From Echinostoma caproni (Eukaryota; Platyhelminthes; Trematoda; Plagiorchiida; Echinostomatidae), in contig UZAN01040018.1 of NCBI GenBank assembly GCA_900618425.1, positions 2,426-66,425 of the forward strand: 64,000 nucleotides of DNA. The letters are read 5' to 3'. The notes under the pieces are model-generated. The model saw nothing but the letters and a program-made list of their open reading frames with translations. It made no database searches and was not told the DNA's origin. Below, piece after piece: positions 1 through 13,619 of the stretch. Every line of letters begins with the position of its first letter. Within the stretch, counting starts at the first letter, position 1. The position numbers and the translations under genes are program-made.

Positions 1-299
1 CATGGAAAGGTAGCCGATGGGCAGGCATACGCAAAACGTGGCCAAGCCATCGGAGGAGGTGTAGAGTGATTACTTCTGTTAGAGGGCGACTGTCCACACC
101 CAACACACGACAACGAACCTCGTCACCCGATGTTCCCACCAGACACGAGCAACGCTACGGAGACACCGGTGGTCGAATACAGAACGTCGATTAGCATCCT
201 CCGCTAGGAGAGGCTAAGTCTCGCAACCGTAAAGCAGAACACTACGAACTGCGACGATGTACGCCCTTCCGTTATTATTTTATTATTATTATTTGGGAT
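1..299 (+). repeat. GC-richer segment ending in (ATT)n
   Basis: The first 280 bases look richer in GC than what follows. They end in TTATTATTTTATTATTATTATTT (273-295), a simple-sequence tail as seen at the 3' end of SINEs and LINEs. No coding frame or tRNA-like box is clear, so the family is unknown. The left edge is cut by the window. Confidence 0.3.
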
Positions 300-3200
300 G
301 GTTTGTGATCACTCTATCCAGCAAAGAGACGGTTCATATAGAACAAATGAAAGCAAGGGGCAGTGCTTGTGTGATTGGAATCATCAAAAAGTAAGTGAAG
401 ATTTTCATCTAATAATAGAATTAGAAATGGATTATAGGAATCAACGAAAGCAAAGATTTCCCTGTGAGAAGAACAAGGATAAAATACGCATTGATGATGA
501 TTGTAGTTTTGTGACGGGCAGATTTGGGATAACAATGGATGGAGAAACAGTCAATGCATTTTTTAGAATAATTAATTATCACTTCTGACTTGTCGCACCA
601 AGAAACCATGATGTAGGTTGCCAAGCCACCTTCCGTTTTTCTCTACTTCGCTACCTATCCCGCCCGTAGTAATCTAAGCCATCTATTCACACGAGCACTT
701 CCGTCACGTTTCTCATACATATGCAACGCCTGTTGAAATTAATGCGTGTGTTTAGAACGGAGGTTTAATCCGAGATCTTTGCGAATGTCGAGGAAATGTT
801 GGTACTCTCCAATGATAGCACAGTCATTTTCGTAGGCGGTGTGCAACTAAGTGCAGTCTGCCATCCTCTGCATTTATGAATCTCACTAAACAAATCACTA
901 CCGCGGAGAACTGAATTGACAATTTTCTGTTGGAGAAAATACAGATTTTAGGCATGCTTACTTAACACCGAGACATTGATGAAGCAAACGCGATAAATTC
1001 CCTACGTGAAGAATAAGCACGAGAGTGTAACGCAACCTATCGAAATGTGCGGGGCATAAATATTCATTGACATCTTCTCGGTCATCAGCATTAAAATCAT
1101 TCATATCTCTCGCAGAATGAAACAGAATGAAACTTTGAAGTTCGTTAACTGTTTTCCATAACTGACCAGATTGCCACTGTTATTTCAAGTGTATCTACAC
1201 ATTCCTAATAAATAAGAGGACCATACAGAACAGAAATAACCGCGAAATTTTCAAGGGTTTTCATCGCATCCTGCCATGCCTGCCTGGAAGAACGTCATTG
1301 TGAAGGTAATTAAAATATCGATTCGGAATTCAACTATTTTAATCGAACCGTCACGGCCCCAATGTTGCCCAATTTTGTGTACTCACTCAATCAGGGGTTA
1401 CAGAGTCTTCCTCAAAACATTGGTGTGTTCAAAAAATAAAAGGGATTTAAGTACACTAACATTATTAGCATAATGCACATTTGATTCTGATACATCTAAC
1501 CCGAGAACTGCCTTGAACGCTAATTCATTACGGTGAGTGCATCACAGCTCCAACCTTTTAACTGCACTTAAATTCCCGTGGTCAGAATTCCATCCTTGGA
1601 CTTTTATGTGGCCAAATAAATCTAGCATATCATGATTGAAAGTGCATACGTATCTTTTTCACACCCTATTAACCAACTTGCACATGTACGATCCTGATCG
1701 TGTGTGAATATCGGCGATTGAACACAAGCAAAAGGTCAACGTGCTAGTATCGTGTACACCACTTGGCCAAAGCTGTCAACAAAGATTAAAGCGATTCTTC
1801 CATTAAACGTTTACAAAATGTGTTGTTTCTTTTCTTTCTCTCTCTCTATGCCGCTTTGTTCGCTTGAATATGATCAATTGAAGAAAGCTTACTTTTAGCA
1901 CAATGTATCAACATGTGAATCGTAGACAACATCATCTCCGTGTGCTGGGGCAGAAGGTATTTCTTACATGAACAAACACACAACCGCGCGCGCGCGCGCG
2001 CGCATTGAACTACGACATTGACAACAACGGTCAACAAAGTACAACAGGATAGTCCTGGTTCTGTGAACAGTATCGTTCCGCAAACGACGAGCGTGCGTCT
2101 GACTGACCGCATTCGAGAAAGATAACTAAAGGTGTGGTAGAAAGTCTTGCACAGCTGAGAATTTACGACCACTCGTTGTTTTTTAGATTGTGAAAGAAGC
2201 TGTCCCCATGGCTTGATCTGTGTTTGTGTGAAGTACACAAAAACAATAGGTTCCGTGGGGCAACATGAACACAAGTTTTAAGTACTTTCCGATATAAACG
2301 TGAATACAGAACACAAAAACGGAACTGAGCATTAGTTAATCGAGGAATCAGTCCACTACTGCGGTCTGTTGCAGAAAACAAAACAGTTTATAAATCACAA
2401 ATCATATTCCAACATACTACAATTTCATTGCTCCACATATTTGGTTACCACCACACTGACCTTCTTCTACTGCTACACCAAAGGGTTTTGGCACTCAGTT
2501 CCTGTGGAATCTGGTAGTGTTTGCAGTCCTGTTTTCGGAGTTGTGCAAAGCCCCTCCCCTCAGTTGGTTCTGCGACCCATCTGCAGCAGATCGCAGGTCA
2601 CTTAAGCTCAAAAGCTGAACGGTTATCCGACAAAACTCATGCACTGGTGAAGCCAAAATATACAGTGCCCAAACAGTCGATTAAGGCTGACCATCATAGG
2701 ACGTCCTGATGAGATGGAGAGTCACACAGGTTACCAGTCCGTCAAGCCGTTCGAAGGGATTACCTGAATTTTGGATTGCCTACCTTTCGTTGTACCGTGG
2801 ATATCAAGCTGATATATGGGTGTTATTTGCACAACTCCGAAAAATTGGTTGAAAAGATTTGTCTAGGCCACATTAACAAAGCGCCGAAAACCCGCGCTGT
2901 TTAGACAGAACAGTCTGTGTCATTCTGCCATTACCGTAGCGATACCGTAATCAGATTAGATTATCATCACTTGTGATATGTAAGCGATTTATTTTCCCGA
3001 AACAGTATACTATTCAGATAAAGCAGACATTTGACGGAATCAGACCATTCACAGTTATGGTATTATGTTCTTTATTAAATCCAACCGGTGGTCAAAAGTC
3101 GAGAATTTTTCGTTTCTTCAGCTTATTATACATTCTGTTTACTGAACTATGATCATTTAAGCGATAGAATTTAACCATGAAATATAGCTTAATCATTTAT

Positions 3201-4170
3201 AACCCCAAGTTTGAAACGATACTATCGACGCATCGATCTCCACGTGTCAACGTGAACGGCTTTCTGACGGACTGCTTGAAAAGCCCTCTCATGTGTTTCG
3301 ATAAGCTTTTGCGGAAGGGGCCTGTTCACGATAGCACGGCTGTTAGGGGTTGCGCTCAGTCTGCGATGAGCGATCGTCCATTCATCGTGTACGTGTTCGA
3401 AACCCAACACCGTCGACTTGCTCTTTTATGTATCATTTTATAAACCGTTGGCTTCTGAATATGACCTTTCAGAATGTTTATTATACAACTATTGCAAATA
3501 ATTGGAGTAAAGAGAAGATTCAACCCTGAAGGGTCACATACGTTGGTTTGTACAATTTATCCGGCATCCCATGTTGGTACATTTTTACAGGTGCATACTG
3601 CACTCCAGATGATTTCCCTAGTTAGCGCTAAACACAGTGCTCTTCTCCCCATACACACATAGCAAAATTAAAGCGTTCAATCCGTTTATCTGTTTGTCTG
3701 GATCAGTTCAAGTCATTCACAACATGATAATTCGCCAAAATACGTTGAGGTCCTATCCATTAGCAATGTCTAACCCAATCTAAGCAAACAGCGAAATTCG
3801 AACCTTTTTCGATTCTGTTTTGTTCATTGCTGCTTACGATTTTATCTCCGTTTCCATTGCGTTATTTCACCAGATTACAGTGTATTAAACATTCATCACT
3901 GCTTTCTTCTGTCTCTTACTACCCCTGGTCCCAAAATGTTATGTTTCTGAATCACCTTATAGCACATTGTTGTGCAGAATCAGATGTCGTTCCGAGAAAG
4001 CGATAATGTTATTGACGTATGCTAGTGTATCGGACTGTCCAGAAAACCTGAACTACTATGTGTTGCAAATGAGAAACCGATTAAAAAAACTCGGTTTTAC
4101 AAATAGTAAATGAGAATTGTACAGTTTGCTCTTATCGGAGCAGCCCAAGTGAACACGTGATTATTTGGGC
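300..4170. other. No gene recognised
   Basis: This stretch is AT-rich with short open frames only. Apart from the CG run at 1985-2003 I see no domain, RNA gene or repeat that I can support. Confidence 0.4.
1985..2003. repeat. (CG)n dinucleotide run
   Basis: Nineteen bases of strictly alternating C and G lie in an AT-rich region. Alternating CG is the classic Z-DNA-forming sequence. No gene is attached. Confidence 0.95.
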
Positions 4171-4960
4171 GAAGTCAAAGCCAACGTGAAAGCTTTACTA
4201 TGGGAATTATAAACAAGCTCATGCTTCCCTTGTTCCCATAGGATATTTGCGCAACTTAATCGTTCATCGAAAAAGAATGATTTATGTCACACATGGTTCT
4301 GGGTAGAATTTAATTTATAATGTAGTCTTCAACTAATTTGCGTTTTCATTTGCATAGGAATGTGAATTGTGCCAGGGTTTCATCAAGTCTCGGCTTGAAA
4401 GATTCGACATTTGGCGCACGAAGGTCGTGAAATAGCACAGCTTTCCAAGAAATTAAAAACCGGACTGCAAACGATTGACTTGAAACGATGCCCCCTTAGA
4501 GCAGCGGACGACATGGACAGTTTGGATGCTGCAATATTTTATACATCAAAATCAAGTCCCCTCGAATTCGGCGGTGCTGGGTAGAATGCGGTTCTACTGA
4601 TTGAAATCTCTCCCCGCTGGTGGAACAATGTTGGTGCCAATCCTTTGCTAATCCAGGTTTGTATGACGATCGAATGTACACCCAGAGCAGAAGTAGGAAC
4701 ATTGCTGATTCAAACCGATCAAAGACGCTCCGAAGCAGACCGACCTTCTCCTTGGCTGTGAATGATGCTCTGGTGCAATCGATCGAGCAGGCTAAGTCTT
4801 CTTGAAAAGTGATACCCAGGTCCTTCACATTCGATATATGTGTGAGCTGCCGATTTCCAAGTCAAGACTTTATTTGCTTCAAATCTTGAACTGTACCAAT
4901 CAGGCCGGTAGTTCGACTAAAGCACAATAATGGATGATTGAAGATAGAAAACCTCATGAT
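4171..4960 (-). mobile_element. CR1/Jockey-type LINE fragment, 3' end
   Basis: The minus strand encodes the end of a reverse transcriptase ORF: GNRQLTHISNVKDLGITFQED, then a stretch like the thumb region of non-LTR elements (LLRSVFDRFESAMFLLLLWVYIR), then RGDLILMYKILQHPNCPCRPLL. Further on it reads SNLSSRDLMKPWHNSHSY. The element ends with a remnant of TTTGAC at 4174-4179. Both the protein and the 3' untranslated sequence align with the copy at 29187-29750. Stops and frameshifts break the frame. Confidence 0.7.
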
Positions 4961-7900
4961 TGCGCGGAATTTCAACGTTTTGGTCATTTCGAATTAGACA
5001 CAGCGATCGGTCCATCTGTTCATTCGTAATGAGGAAACCGCAGATGGTAGAAAGTAAACAGGGTTTTGATCTTTGATGAGCGTAACCATACGTTTCAAAT
5101 TAGGGTTGGATTAAACACCTATTTTTTTTCGGGGGGGGGGGTCTACTGAAGACCAGAACAATAGAATGAATACTTGGTTGGATTAAAAAAAGGAAATCAT
5201 AATTGACTCTCACTTCGGTTCATCTGATATAAATTCAGTCATAAACGTCGGTGACTTGAAATTATTTTGTGGATATAACTTTATAAAATTCCTCACGCAC
5301 CGGATGCATTTCAGGTGGGATAAATCTGTGTGCCCATGGTGGACGAACCGAAAGGTGCTTCATCCTTCTTGGGGCGGATAGATATTAACTGTTGTGTCTA
5401 TGCCAGAACAATGATGTATGTAATCATGCACTCCAGAAGTTGACAGACGAATCCAATTTTTGTGCTTCGATTTCCAATGAAGGTCTTTTGCTGTCCGAAC
5501 TGCTGATGAGTTCTGGTGAACAGGATTTAACTGTTTAGTGTTCTTTGTAAAAGAGCCCATGATAATTTACACCAAAATCAGAAGCAATGGCTGTTACACT
5601 CTAAACGGTACCGTGCACAGAACTGCGCACACATTTGTGAGCTGTATGATATGAAGTTTCACTTTTATTTATGGCTAAATACCAGTCGAATTTGAAGAGA
5701 TTGCAGTGTTCTGTCTGGGTCATTCAAAGTAAGAACCGGCTCTTTTGGGCAATGAAATCAAATTGGGTCATGCACTTTGCACGGCAGTTTTATCGTCGTA
5801 TCGTTAAAATTATAACATTTGCGAATTTGTATTTGGGTGAGACGAAGATGTTTTCCGTCACTTTTATTGTATAGGTGTTATTTTCAGTTCCAGTGATGAC
5901 TATTTTGATGTTTGGAAATAGATAGAACAAGAAATCGCCTCTCCCGAAAACTTGTTTGCGCGATACTTTGATCAACTGAAAAGTGCATGCCAATATCTTA
6001 CTTTACGAGATTTGTGGTCGCCAAATAACACATATGTAGGTCTGTTTAGATGTAGTTGTTATTTTCTGGATTTATGGACTTGCATATTTACTTAGTAATC
6101 CTCTCAAAGAGAAGAACACACCAACTCCGGATCGTTCAAAAATCTGCAAATAGCACTAGCAGGAAACACACAAAACAGATTTGTTGCTATTTTGATAGTA
6201 CTCGATAAACGGTCTCAGACCAGATAATGGTAAATCTCTCTCTCTGTCTCTAAGATGACCTTTCCCCGGTGATTAGTTTAAACTAAGATGAAAGGTTGTT
6301 CAAAATCGATGTGTGTTATGCACACTGACATAAACGTAGTATCCCTACTGACGGAAACGATGAAGGCGTCGCACCATTCTCAACCCAAATTTTTAGTATT
6401 TTTTTCTAGGAGAAGAATCCAAACGCGAATTCGTGAATTCCGTCTGAGAATGTTGGCACTTATTTTATTATTTCGCAAAACAAGTGCAGTCAGCCAGCCT
6501 CCGTAGATAACTTTAAGATACACAACCGTGCCCTTTGAACCAGAAATAGAAGCCAGTTGGTTTGTTCAAGAATTTATGGACCTAACAGAACGAAAATTTC
6601 ACTTCAAATAAACAAACTTATTCACATTTATCCCACATGCAGTCCGGCTAGCGAAAAAACTGTTTTTATGTTCAGTTCATACAAACATTTTCTGTTTCCA
6701 TCACTATTGGTAACTGGTTCTGCGATAAACATGAGTTAGGAAATTGACTTTAAGCTTAAGTTTCAGAATTGGCTTCAAACTTAAAGACCCCTGCCATGCT
6801 GTTGCACAAGATATTTTTACCTGCTTTGACAACAGTCTGTAAGATTGTACTGACATTTCCGGATTAAGGCTCAGGCATGTATGTGTGCACTGACGTACAC
6901 TGGAAGTTGGATCAAATACCTGCCGAATTTATTAAGAAATTGTGATCGTCAAGGATTATATCCAGATTATCTTACATGTGTCCTGGCACGTGCGGTCACA
7001 AGCCCCTCCATCCCGGTCTTCTTCTCTTCTTTCTGGTTGTCAAATCACTGAGCGAGTGTTTGCATGGAGTTCTTTCAAAACGGGCAAGCACGTGAGTTCC
7101 ACGTCCAGGTTTTCTTTAACTATCCGACTGCACAAGAAGCGTTCCTTTAGTTTTTCAACGTGTACATATTTACCAAATCAATGAGGCCTGAAACAAGGAA
7201 GAAAATTTTTCTCTCTGAAAGTTAAATCACGTGATATGGATACGTTATTTTTAGTATAGCAACAATAAATCACTTCAAAATCTAGGACATTTCTAAGTAG
7301 GATATAGTATCTGGTAAGAATAATTGCAGCTATTTATATGCGAATATCATTGATGATTGATAAACCGAGCAGTTGATCAACAGTTTAGTTCGAAGTTATT
7401 ACCCTCTTCGTGAAATCAACAATCGCCGTTCAATTACCGTCCTTCAGTCACTTCGGAAAGCCTTCGATTAGTTACTTCTCCTTTCCTGGAAATTTTATCA
7501 TTATGTGTTCAATGGAAAGAAGCAAAAGCCGAGAGATGAAAGCAGCAAAAGAATCCTGAATTTTGAAATGCAATAGCCAGTCTAAAAACACTTTTCAGTA
7601 TGTTTCCTACAAGATTCATCGTGAAATGTCATTGTGATTTCATTAGCATTACTGTTTTATTGTCATGTATACCCTCAAAAATTTCACAAAAAGCTTGTTC
7701 ATTGCCCTCAGATTTGTGCAGTTACTTCGGTTCTCCAAATATGCTGGATGAATAGATTGATGGAGTGAGCATCAGAATGTCAAAATCCATTTTTTTCATA
7801 CTTACGTGGATTCCGAACTCAGTTCGGACAACACAGAGATTTACAATCAGCAATCCATGGCACCCGATCACAGCCGGTTTTGCTGTCTTTGTCGTATATC

Positions 7901-8694
7901 ACGTTTGCGTATCGGGTTACGTTCCATCGGGTCACTCATGCTCGCACTTCTGATGTGAGTTATACAACGCCATTTTCCGTGTGGTTTGATAATTTGTTTC
8001 AATTTCATTATATGCTAAAGAACTCGCAGGATTGAACTAGATTTAGATGTTTTCAGGGACTTCTAGCTCAGAAGATAACAAACGCAAATGCAGCAACCTA
8101 GACGTGTTTATTTTCTTGGAATGGTGTGAAAAACAATCATGATCCCTTGACAATCGGCACTCAAAGTGTTTTCTTGTTTTTCTCGTCACTTCCTCCAATG
8201 ATCCGTTTGAGGGCTCCTACGGGGTCCATATTATTATATGCGTAGATGTCACAACACAAACACATCGTGTTTAAATAGAATTCATCTGCCCACAATTACG
8301 TTTTATTCCAACCTCCGATTGGTTTGAATCCCATCTGTTTTACCCAGTAGCGGTTTCATCTAGCCAAGTGTGAATCGCTTGTTGCCAAGAGTGCCTTCTT
8401 AGCAGAATCACTTCTGCTTTTACGGTTCTGGGGTTATCCTTCTACGTTTTGTCTTTTTCAGTATGCCAACATGTTTAGTCATTTTGTTAACTTCTTCTTG
8501 TACGGTTTTTACTTTCCTCCAAATAAACGCGACTAAATAAGACTATCCTTTGGGCAAACCTTGAAATCTTGTCAAACTTCTGAATGCATTCACTGCCAGG
8601 CGGTATTGTTTAATGATCCACGGAGTTGCGATCACCATTTCTATTCTAAGAAGTATTTTCTTCTTTAACAAACGAAAAATACCAAAATATCTAC
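4961..8694. other. No gene recognised
   Basis: Short frames only. There is a G run at 5131-5141 and a CT-rich run at about 6236-6251. No domain or RNA gene is supported. Confidence 0.4.
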
Positions 8695-11210
8695 GTGCAC
8701 TTGTATGTACGTGTTTTAAGTGTATTCACAAAAGGATTCATTTTACAAATTAAGGATGTTGTTATTAAAAACTTACGGATTTGTCCTACCTGCTCCAGCG
8801 AAAGGAATTTCACACTTCTTATGTCTGGTGTCTTCAGGAGTCATGGCTCAATGAGAATGTGGACGATTTCGTGGTCCAACTGGATACGTTTGCCTGCTTC
8901 AGACAGCATAGACAACAGTGTGGGAAGAAGTTGGGAGGTGGTGTAAATACTTACATCAATAGCAATTGTTTGACTGTCATCTAGTTTCCCAACTTTTATG
9001 GTTTTTCTTTCATCGTCATCGCTAATTTATACATTGCCCATCATTGTAGTTTATCAGACATTGATACATCTTATGACAATTTCCTACCGGATATTGCCCC
9101 ATCTCTTGCTGACAGCTTGCACCTAAGAGCTGGTGACTGCAACTATGACTCCCTCCCTCACTGTACCTGTCTAAACCTCAGTGATCTGATCAGTGAACCA
9201 ACTAGAGTAACCTCTCATCTATATAGATCCCATGATCAGAAATCACGCTGATACATTTTCTACCAAAAATTTCTCCCCCTTAAGCACCAGTGCTCACAAT
9301 CAGATCCTGGTCAGACCTCAGATTTACTCACATGTAGGGCATTTTTGTTTTACTCGTCCCAATCACATCATGTTGCGTCAGCAAGATCTTTCCCCAGACA
9401 ATATTTGCTTTGCTTAGAGAGTCTCAAGGTATTTACCGATTGTTTTCCTTTAAACAACCTGGTTGGCAAATATGACATTTGTCACAGAAATGTTAAACTG
9501 TATTTTTGACATATGCTGTCTTGTGATAACTTTGTTTCTTCAACTTGGCAGAATATCAACACCTTTTCTTAAACAGCTTCGTTGTGAAAAGGAACGTGCA
9601 TTGAAATGTGGTAAGAGGGCCGAAATGTAAAGAATATCTTTTCTGATCAAGAGTGAAATAACACCCTTAGATGTCCTTTATACAAGCCAGTTTTTGGGAC
9701 TAAGCACTGTAAATCTATTTGGTGTGAAATCAAACTACTCTGCATGCAGAAAAAAGTAATTTCCATTTCCTCTATCGATATTATTAACTGAGTGCTGCGT
9801 TTATTCATTCTTCGCCCTACACATACCCCAGTTATAATGAATCCAGTTCTCCACACATCCCAACTCCGTTTGATCCCATAATTTCTGGTGATATGTATGA
9901 ACATATGTGTTCTCTCATGGTGTCCATCGCACATGGTTCAGAAAACTTATGTCCTACCTTTCTTAAACATGGTGCTCTGCCACTGTCTTACATTTTGCTC
10001 ACATTGCTAATCTTTCACTCGAACTCCGAATTATTCCGGACTGATGGCGCCCAGTGAGAATTACTCGCATCTCCCAAGGAACGTCAAAGGCCCCAATAGC
10101 GAAGCGTTTCATACATATGACTTACATATTATTCCCCCTGTAAGAAATTTTAAGTATGCTGATTTTATCGCCATTTCTGTTTCCGTATGCAACCAATCAG
10201 AAGAGGTTAAATATAACACAATCTTATCCCTCCTCGTTTCGTATTCCACTTACTCGGGTCATAATTTTATGAGACACTACTCACTTGTGAGNNNNNNNNN
10301 ACTTGTGAGTAGTAGATAACAAGATTGGTGATCTATTTCAACGACCAAAAATCAGCAAGACCACTGACGGCAATTTGCTGGGTCTCAAAGAAGAACTATC
10401 AATTTGTACATTCATTACCGTCATGTGGACAGGAACTGCGATTTTATGTTTCTGATTAGATTTTTGTGTTATGTATGCCAAATTGGAGATGTCCCATGTG
10501 AAATTCTCAATAAACGAGTATCCTCGACCAGCACCGTCTTCTGGAATTATAACACTAATTTTAATCCCGAAAGATGCATTGAATGTATTTTCACTGTAAA
10601 CCGTTTCGCATCTCCCTCCAACAATGTACAGATTCATTTAAAGCCGATGAGCACGGTCAGTCATGTGAAGTACTTCGTGGTCACACTTGAAAGTAACCGT
10701 CGCTGGTCCTTACATACCAAACTATTGCTCGGAAGTTGAAAGTTTTCTCTTTTCAGATAAGAAGACTGCTCCACTTCTGTTCTGATTTGTCGATGATGGA
10801 GGCTTTTTTTAAACAATGTGTTCTCCCTATACCTCTTTACTGCTCCGCTGTAATTTTTCCTGATTTGCCGAAGGTTGATTTCACGTTGTTGAGGTGTGGC
10901 CTCTCAATAATCAGCCGTATGTCCCAAGTTCCGTTATCGGTTCTGATTGGCAATATGTGTAATGCCCATATTGATGCGTTCTTGAAGTTTGCTGACAATA
11001 TTCTATCAGATTGCACCCATCCTCTACACATTAACCTGTGCGCCTGCAAGTCCCACCTCACTCATTCCAAGTACGAACTTATCCTGTCTTGCATATCTGC
11101 ATACGGAAACTCTTTGGTACTCTATCTTGCCCGGATACTGACTGACAAGGAAAGTATTCGTTCCCACCTTTCTAATGCACTTTGTAGTTAACTCATATTT
11201 TTGCAGGTTC
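8695..11210 (+). mobile_element. CR1/Jockey-type LINE, nearly full domain order, degenerate
   Basis: Pieces of one retrotransposon ORF occur in the expected order. First is an APE endonuclease remnant (LQESWLNENVDDF near 8830, and GDCN near 9132 where GDFN is usual). Next are an RT entry region (SENLCPTFLKH near 9935) and a following segment with IPD.W.PVRIT near 10030. Later RT blocks reach about 10739, and a long conserved C-terminal frame covers 10736-11191 (VLPIPLYCSAVIFPD...SAYGNSL). Frames change several times and stops are frequent, so it is dead. A nine-N gap lies at 10292-10300. Confidence 0.75.
10292..10300. other. Nine-N gap with matching flanks
   Basis: ACTTGTGAG occurs immediately before and immediately after the Ns, suggesting an unmerged overlap between contig ends. 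It lies in the LINE at 8695-11210. Confidence 0.9.
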
Positions 11211-13619
11211 TACGTCCCACGTTTTCACCTGTTTTCACTGGAATTGTAACGGTGGTCTGTTTTTGTCTGAAAGCTTGTGTATAACTCGTTAAAGCTTCAG
11301 TACAATACAATGCACATAAGTACATTGCACATAAGTATGTGAATTTCTACCGTTTGTCTATGTTGACTTCGCGACGTGTGGAGTCAGTTCAACTGAGCAT
11401 CTACCATATATCACTCAAAGTCTGCCTTTTACTACATTTCTCAGTACGAAAACTCCCCTCCTAGAAACGGAGAACAGCTGCGACAAACTGTAGAGAGAAG
11501 TTAAGAGTTTCATTTTGTTCTTCTAGTTAAGAAATACAACATGAAGAGAAAAGCAAGAAATCACTGTTACATTGATTTAGTCTTTTTAAGGATATTGTAA
11601 GGTCGATGTATGTAAACCATAACGAAAGTGGTGCCTTTTGCACACAGCGCCATCAGTATTTACCTGTCTAGCGAGAGTGGCAGTGAAACCAGGTTGAAGC
11701 GATCCACATGCAATAAGGGACAGTCCACACCCATGTATGCTCTATAGTTCAGATGTATAAATATTTCTTATTGAAAAAAAAATCAGACTTGGTTGGGGAC
11801 AAAACTTATATACGGTCAGAACGAGATGGAGAAATAGCCGTACATTGTGTGTTTACTTATTTTAGCTTAGCCTACTATTTTGTACTTTTGAAACCTATTT
11901 TTCTCAGAAGCAAAAGTATTTATGCCATAGGTATTCCGTCGACGGTCAAACAACAACAGCAGCACCAGCAACAACGTGCCATGGTGTGTGTGTGTGTGTG
12001 TGCATGTGTGGATAACCTAAAAGCAAACATTTCACCACTCATTCCATGTCACTTTGAGATCGGTAATGTTATTGACCTCTACATAACTCTAAATCGGAAT
12101 ATTACGCAGCTGATCTGTCTAAATGATAATATTTATTATTTGTTTAACTTAAATACCACTCCTAACTTTTCATGTTTACGGGGATCAATTTCTCTTTTAA
12201 TGATATTCACACCCTCACCCAGTCGTTCAACAGCCGGGCGGGGAATTCATCAGGGTGATTTCTCAATCTGATTGCCCGTGATTCTGTTTTGTTTTCTTAA
12301 TCGGTGCCAGATAGCGCTGTAAATCCTAAATTGTTTTGTATTCTTCAAGTCATTGTAGCCGTTGATCTAATCAAAGGAAGTAGAATGGAAATTGTAGAAA
12401 ACAAGCTAAAATGGTGAATTTTGATGGAATTAGCTGTTTGAGACTAAGATGAATACACTACAGCAATCAAAGTTGGTAAACTGTCTCATGTTTCAAATGT
12501 TTTGAAAATTTCCATGATAGAATTAAGAAAACGAGTCGGTGAGCGAACAATCGTTTACAGATATTCCAAGTCATGCTATTTAATATCCTAAAGTGGAAAA
12601 AACCATTGGTTCTTCGATTGCCTTAGTCTAGCGTGAAAACCACAACAGAATGTAACTTGTCACTTAACCCAAGCGATGAAGTGTCACATCAGTTAACACC
12701 CTAAACTTTCTTGCAAACACATGCTCCCACATCCTCTACCCTATGCCTCCGATTGATGACTTTGAATTGGGGCAATGGCTGTCCTCGTGTAAGCATTTTT
12801 CCATTTTATGATATGCGCGAGCATGCCTGCTTTGGAACATTGGAAAACAATTGTTCGCCCATCGACCCATTTCTCAATGTTATCTCACATTTGATTCGAA
12901 ATTTTCGAACGATAATTTTGCAGCTAGGGCCAGATAAACCTTTTCTTGATGGTATTTCAGGAACAATCTTTGGTGTTCAATTCGTCCACTCCATAAAGTC
13001 AAAGAATGCATAACAAATCTGCTGGAAATGGAATGGGATTGGAGAACAGATCAGGAACAGGTAATTTTGCACTTTTCTCTTTCTCTCATACATAAGTACA
13101 CGTGATCGGATGCACTTTGTCGGACAAAATTAATGGCATTTTTGCTCTCAAGTAGAAAACCGGCAGCTGTATGAATTTCGAATTGGATTTGTTCCACACT
13201 TTCGATGCTCCATGGACTGCAATGTTTATTACTGTCCGTTCGTAAATTGTGTGGTGCAAAACATCGACTGGACGACAGTTTGTTTGCAGGCATTTCTCTG
13301 CGCCATCGGAGAAGAGAATTTCATTAAGGTTCAGCTCATTTGGTGCATCGAAAGCCTTAGCAGCGATGAGGCAAACAGTCAGGAGTTTACGTAAACCATT
13401 TTTGGAAGATTTTGAAATGCCACTTCTAATTAGCCGTTTCACGCGCATTCAAAATCTGTCTGAAGACCGGAGCCTTATTTGCTTGTGGTCTTTGACGGAA
13501 CGCTACATTATACAATTTTCGCTTTGCAAATGCTAGCGAATGCCTCCAGTTGAAATAAAAACACTATCGACAATGCTAAAATGATATTAGCAGGATATCG
13601 CAAGACAGGTTGCATCGTT
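11211..13619. other. No gene recognised
   Basis: The stretch has a small direct duplication, TGCACATAAGTA-C/T near 11311-11340, and the GT microsatellite near 11984. Frames at 11753-12271 and 13086-13448 have no recognisable domain. Confidence 0.4.
11984..12002. repeat. (GT)n microsatellite
   Basis: A short GT run follows a CAACAACAGCAGCACCAGCA trinucleotide-like stretch at 11949-11968. The reading frame over both is low-complexity and not a supported gene. Confidence 0.9.

Noticed and set aside
5500..5530. CTGATGAGTTC...GAACAG, hammerhead-like; a similar string occurs at 22319-22336
   Set aside because: The hairpin is present but the essential GAAA and a cleavage site with stem I are absent at both places.
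11753..12271. 172-codon plus-strand frame with a Gln-rich stretch
   Set aside because: Its length depends on the CAA/CAG and GT microsatellites. No domain, splice context or coding bias is visible.
13086..13448. 120-codon minus-strand frame overlapping plus-strand frames just before the Penelope remnant
   Set aside because: No domain is recognised on either strand, and neither frame continues into the Penelope signatures.
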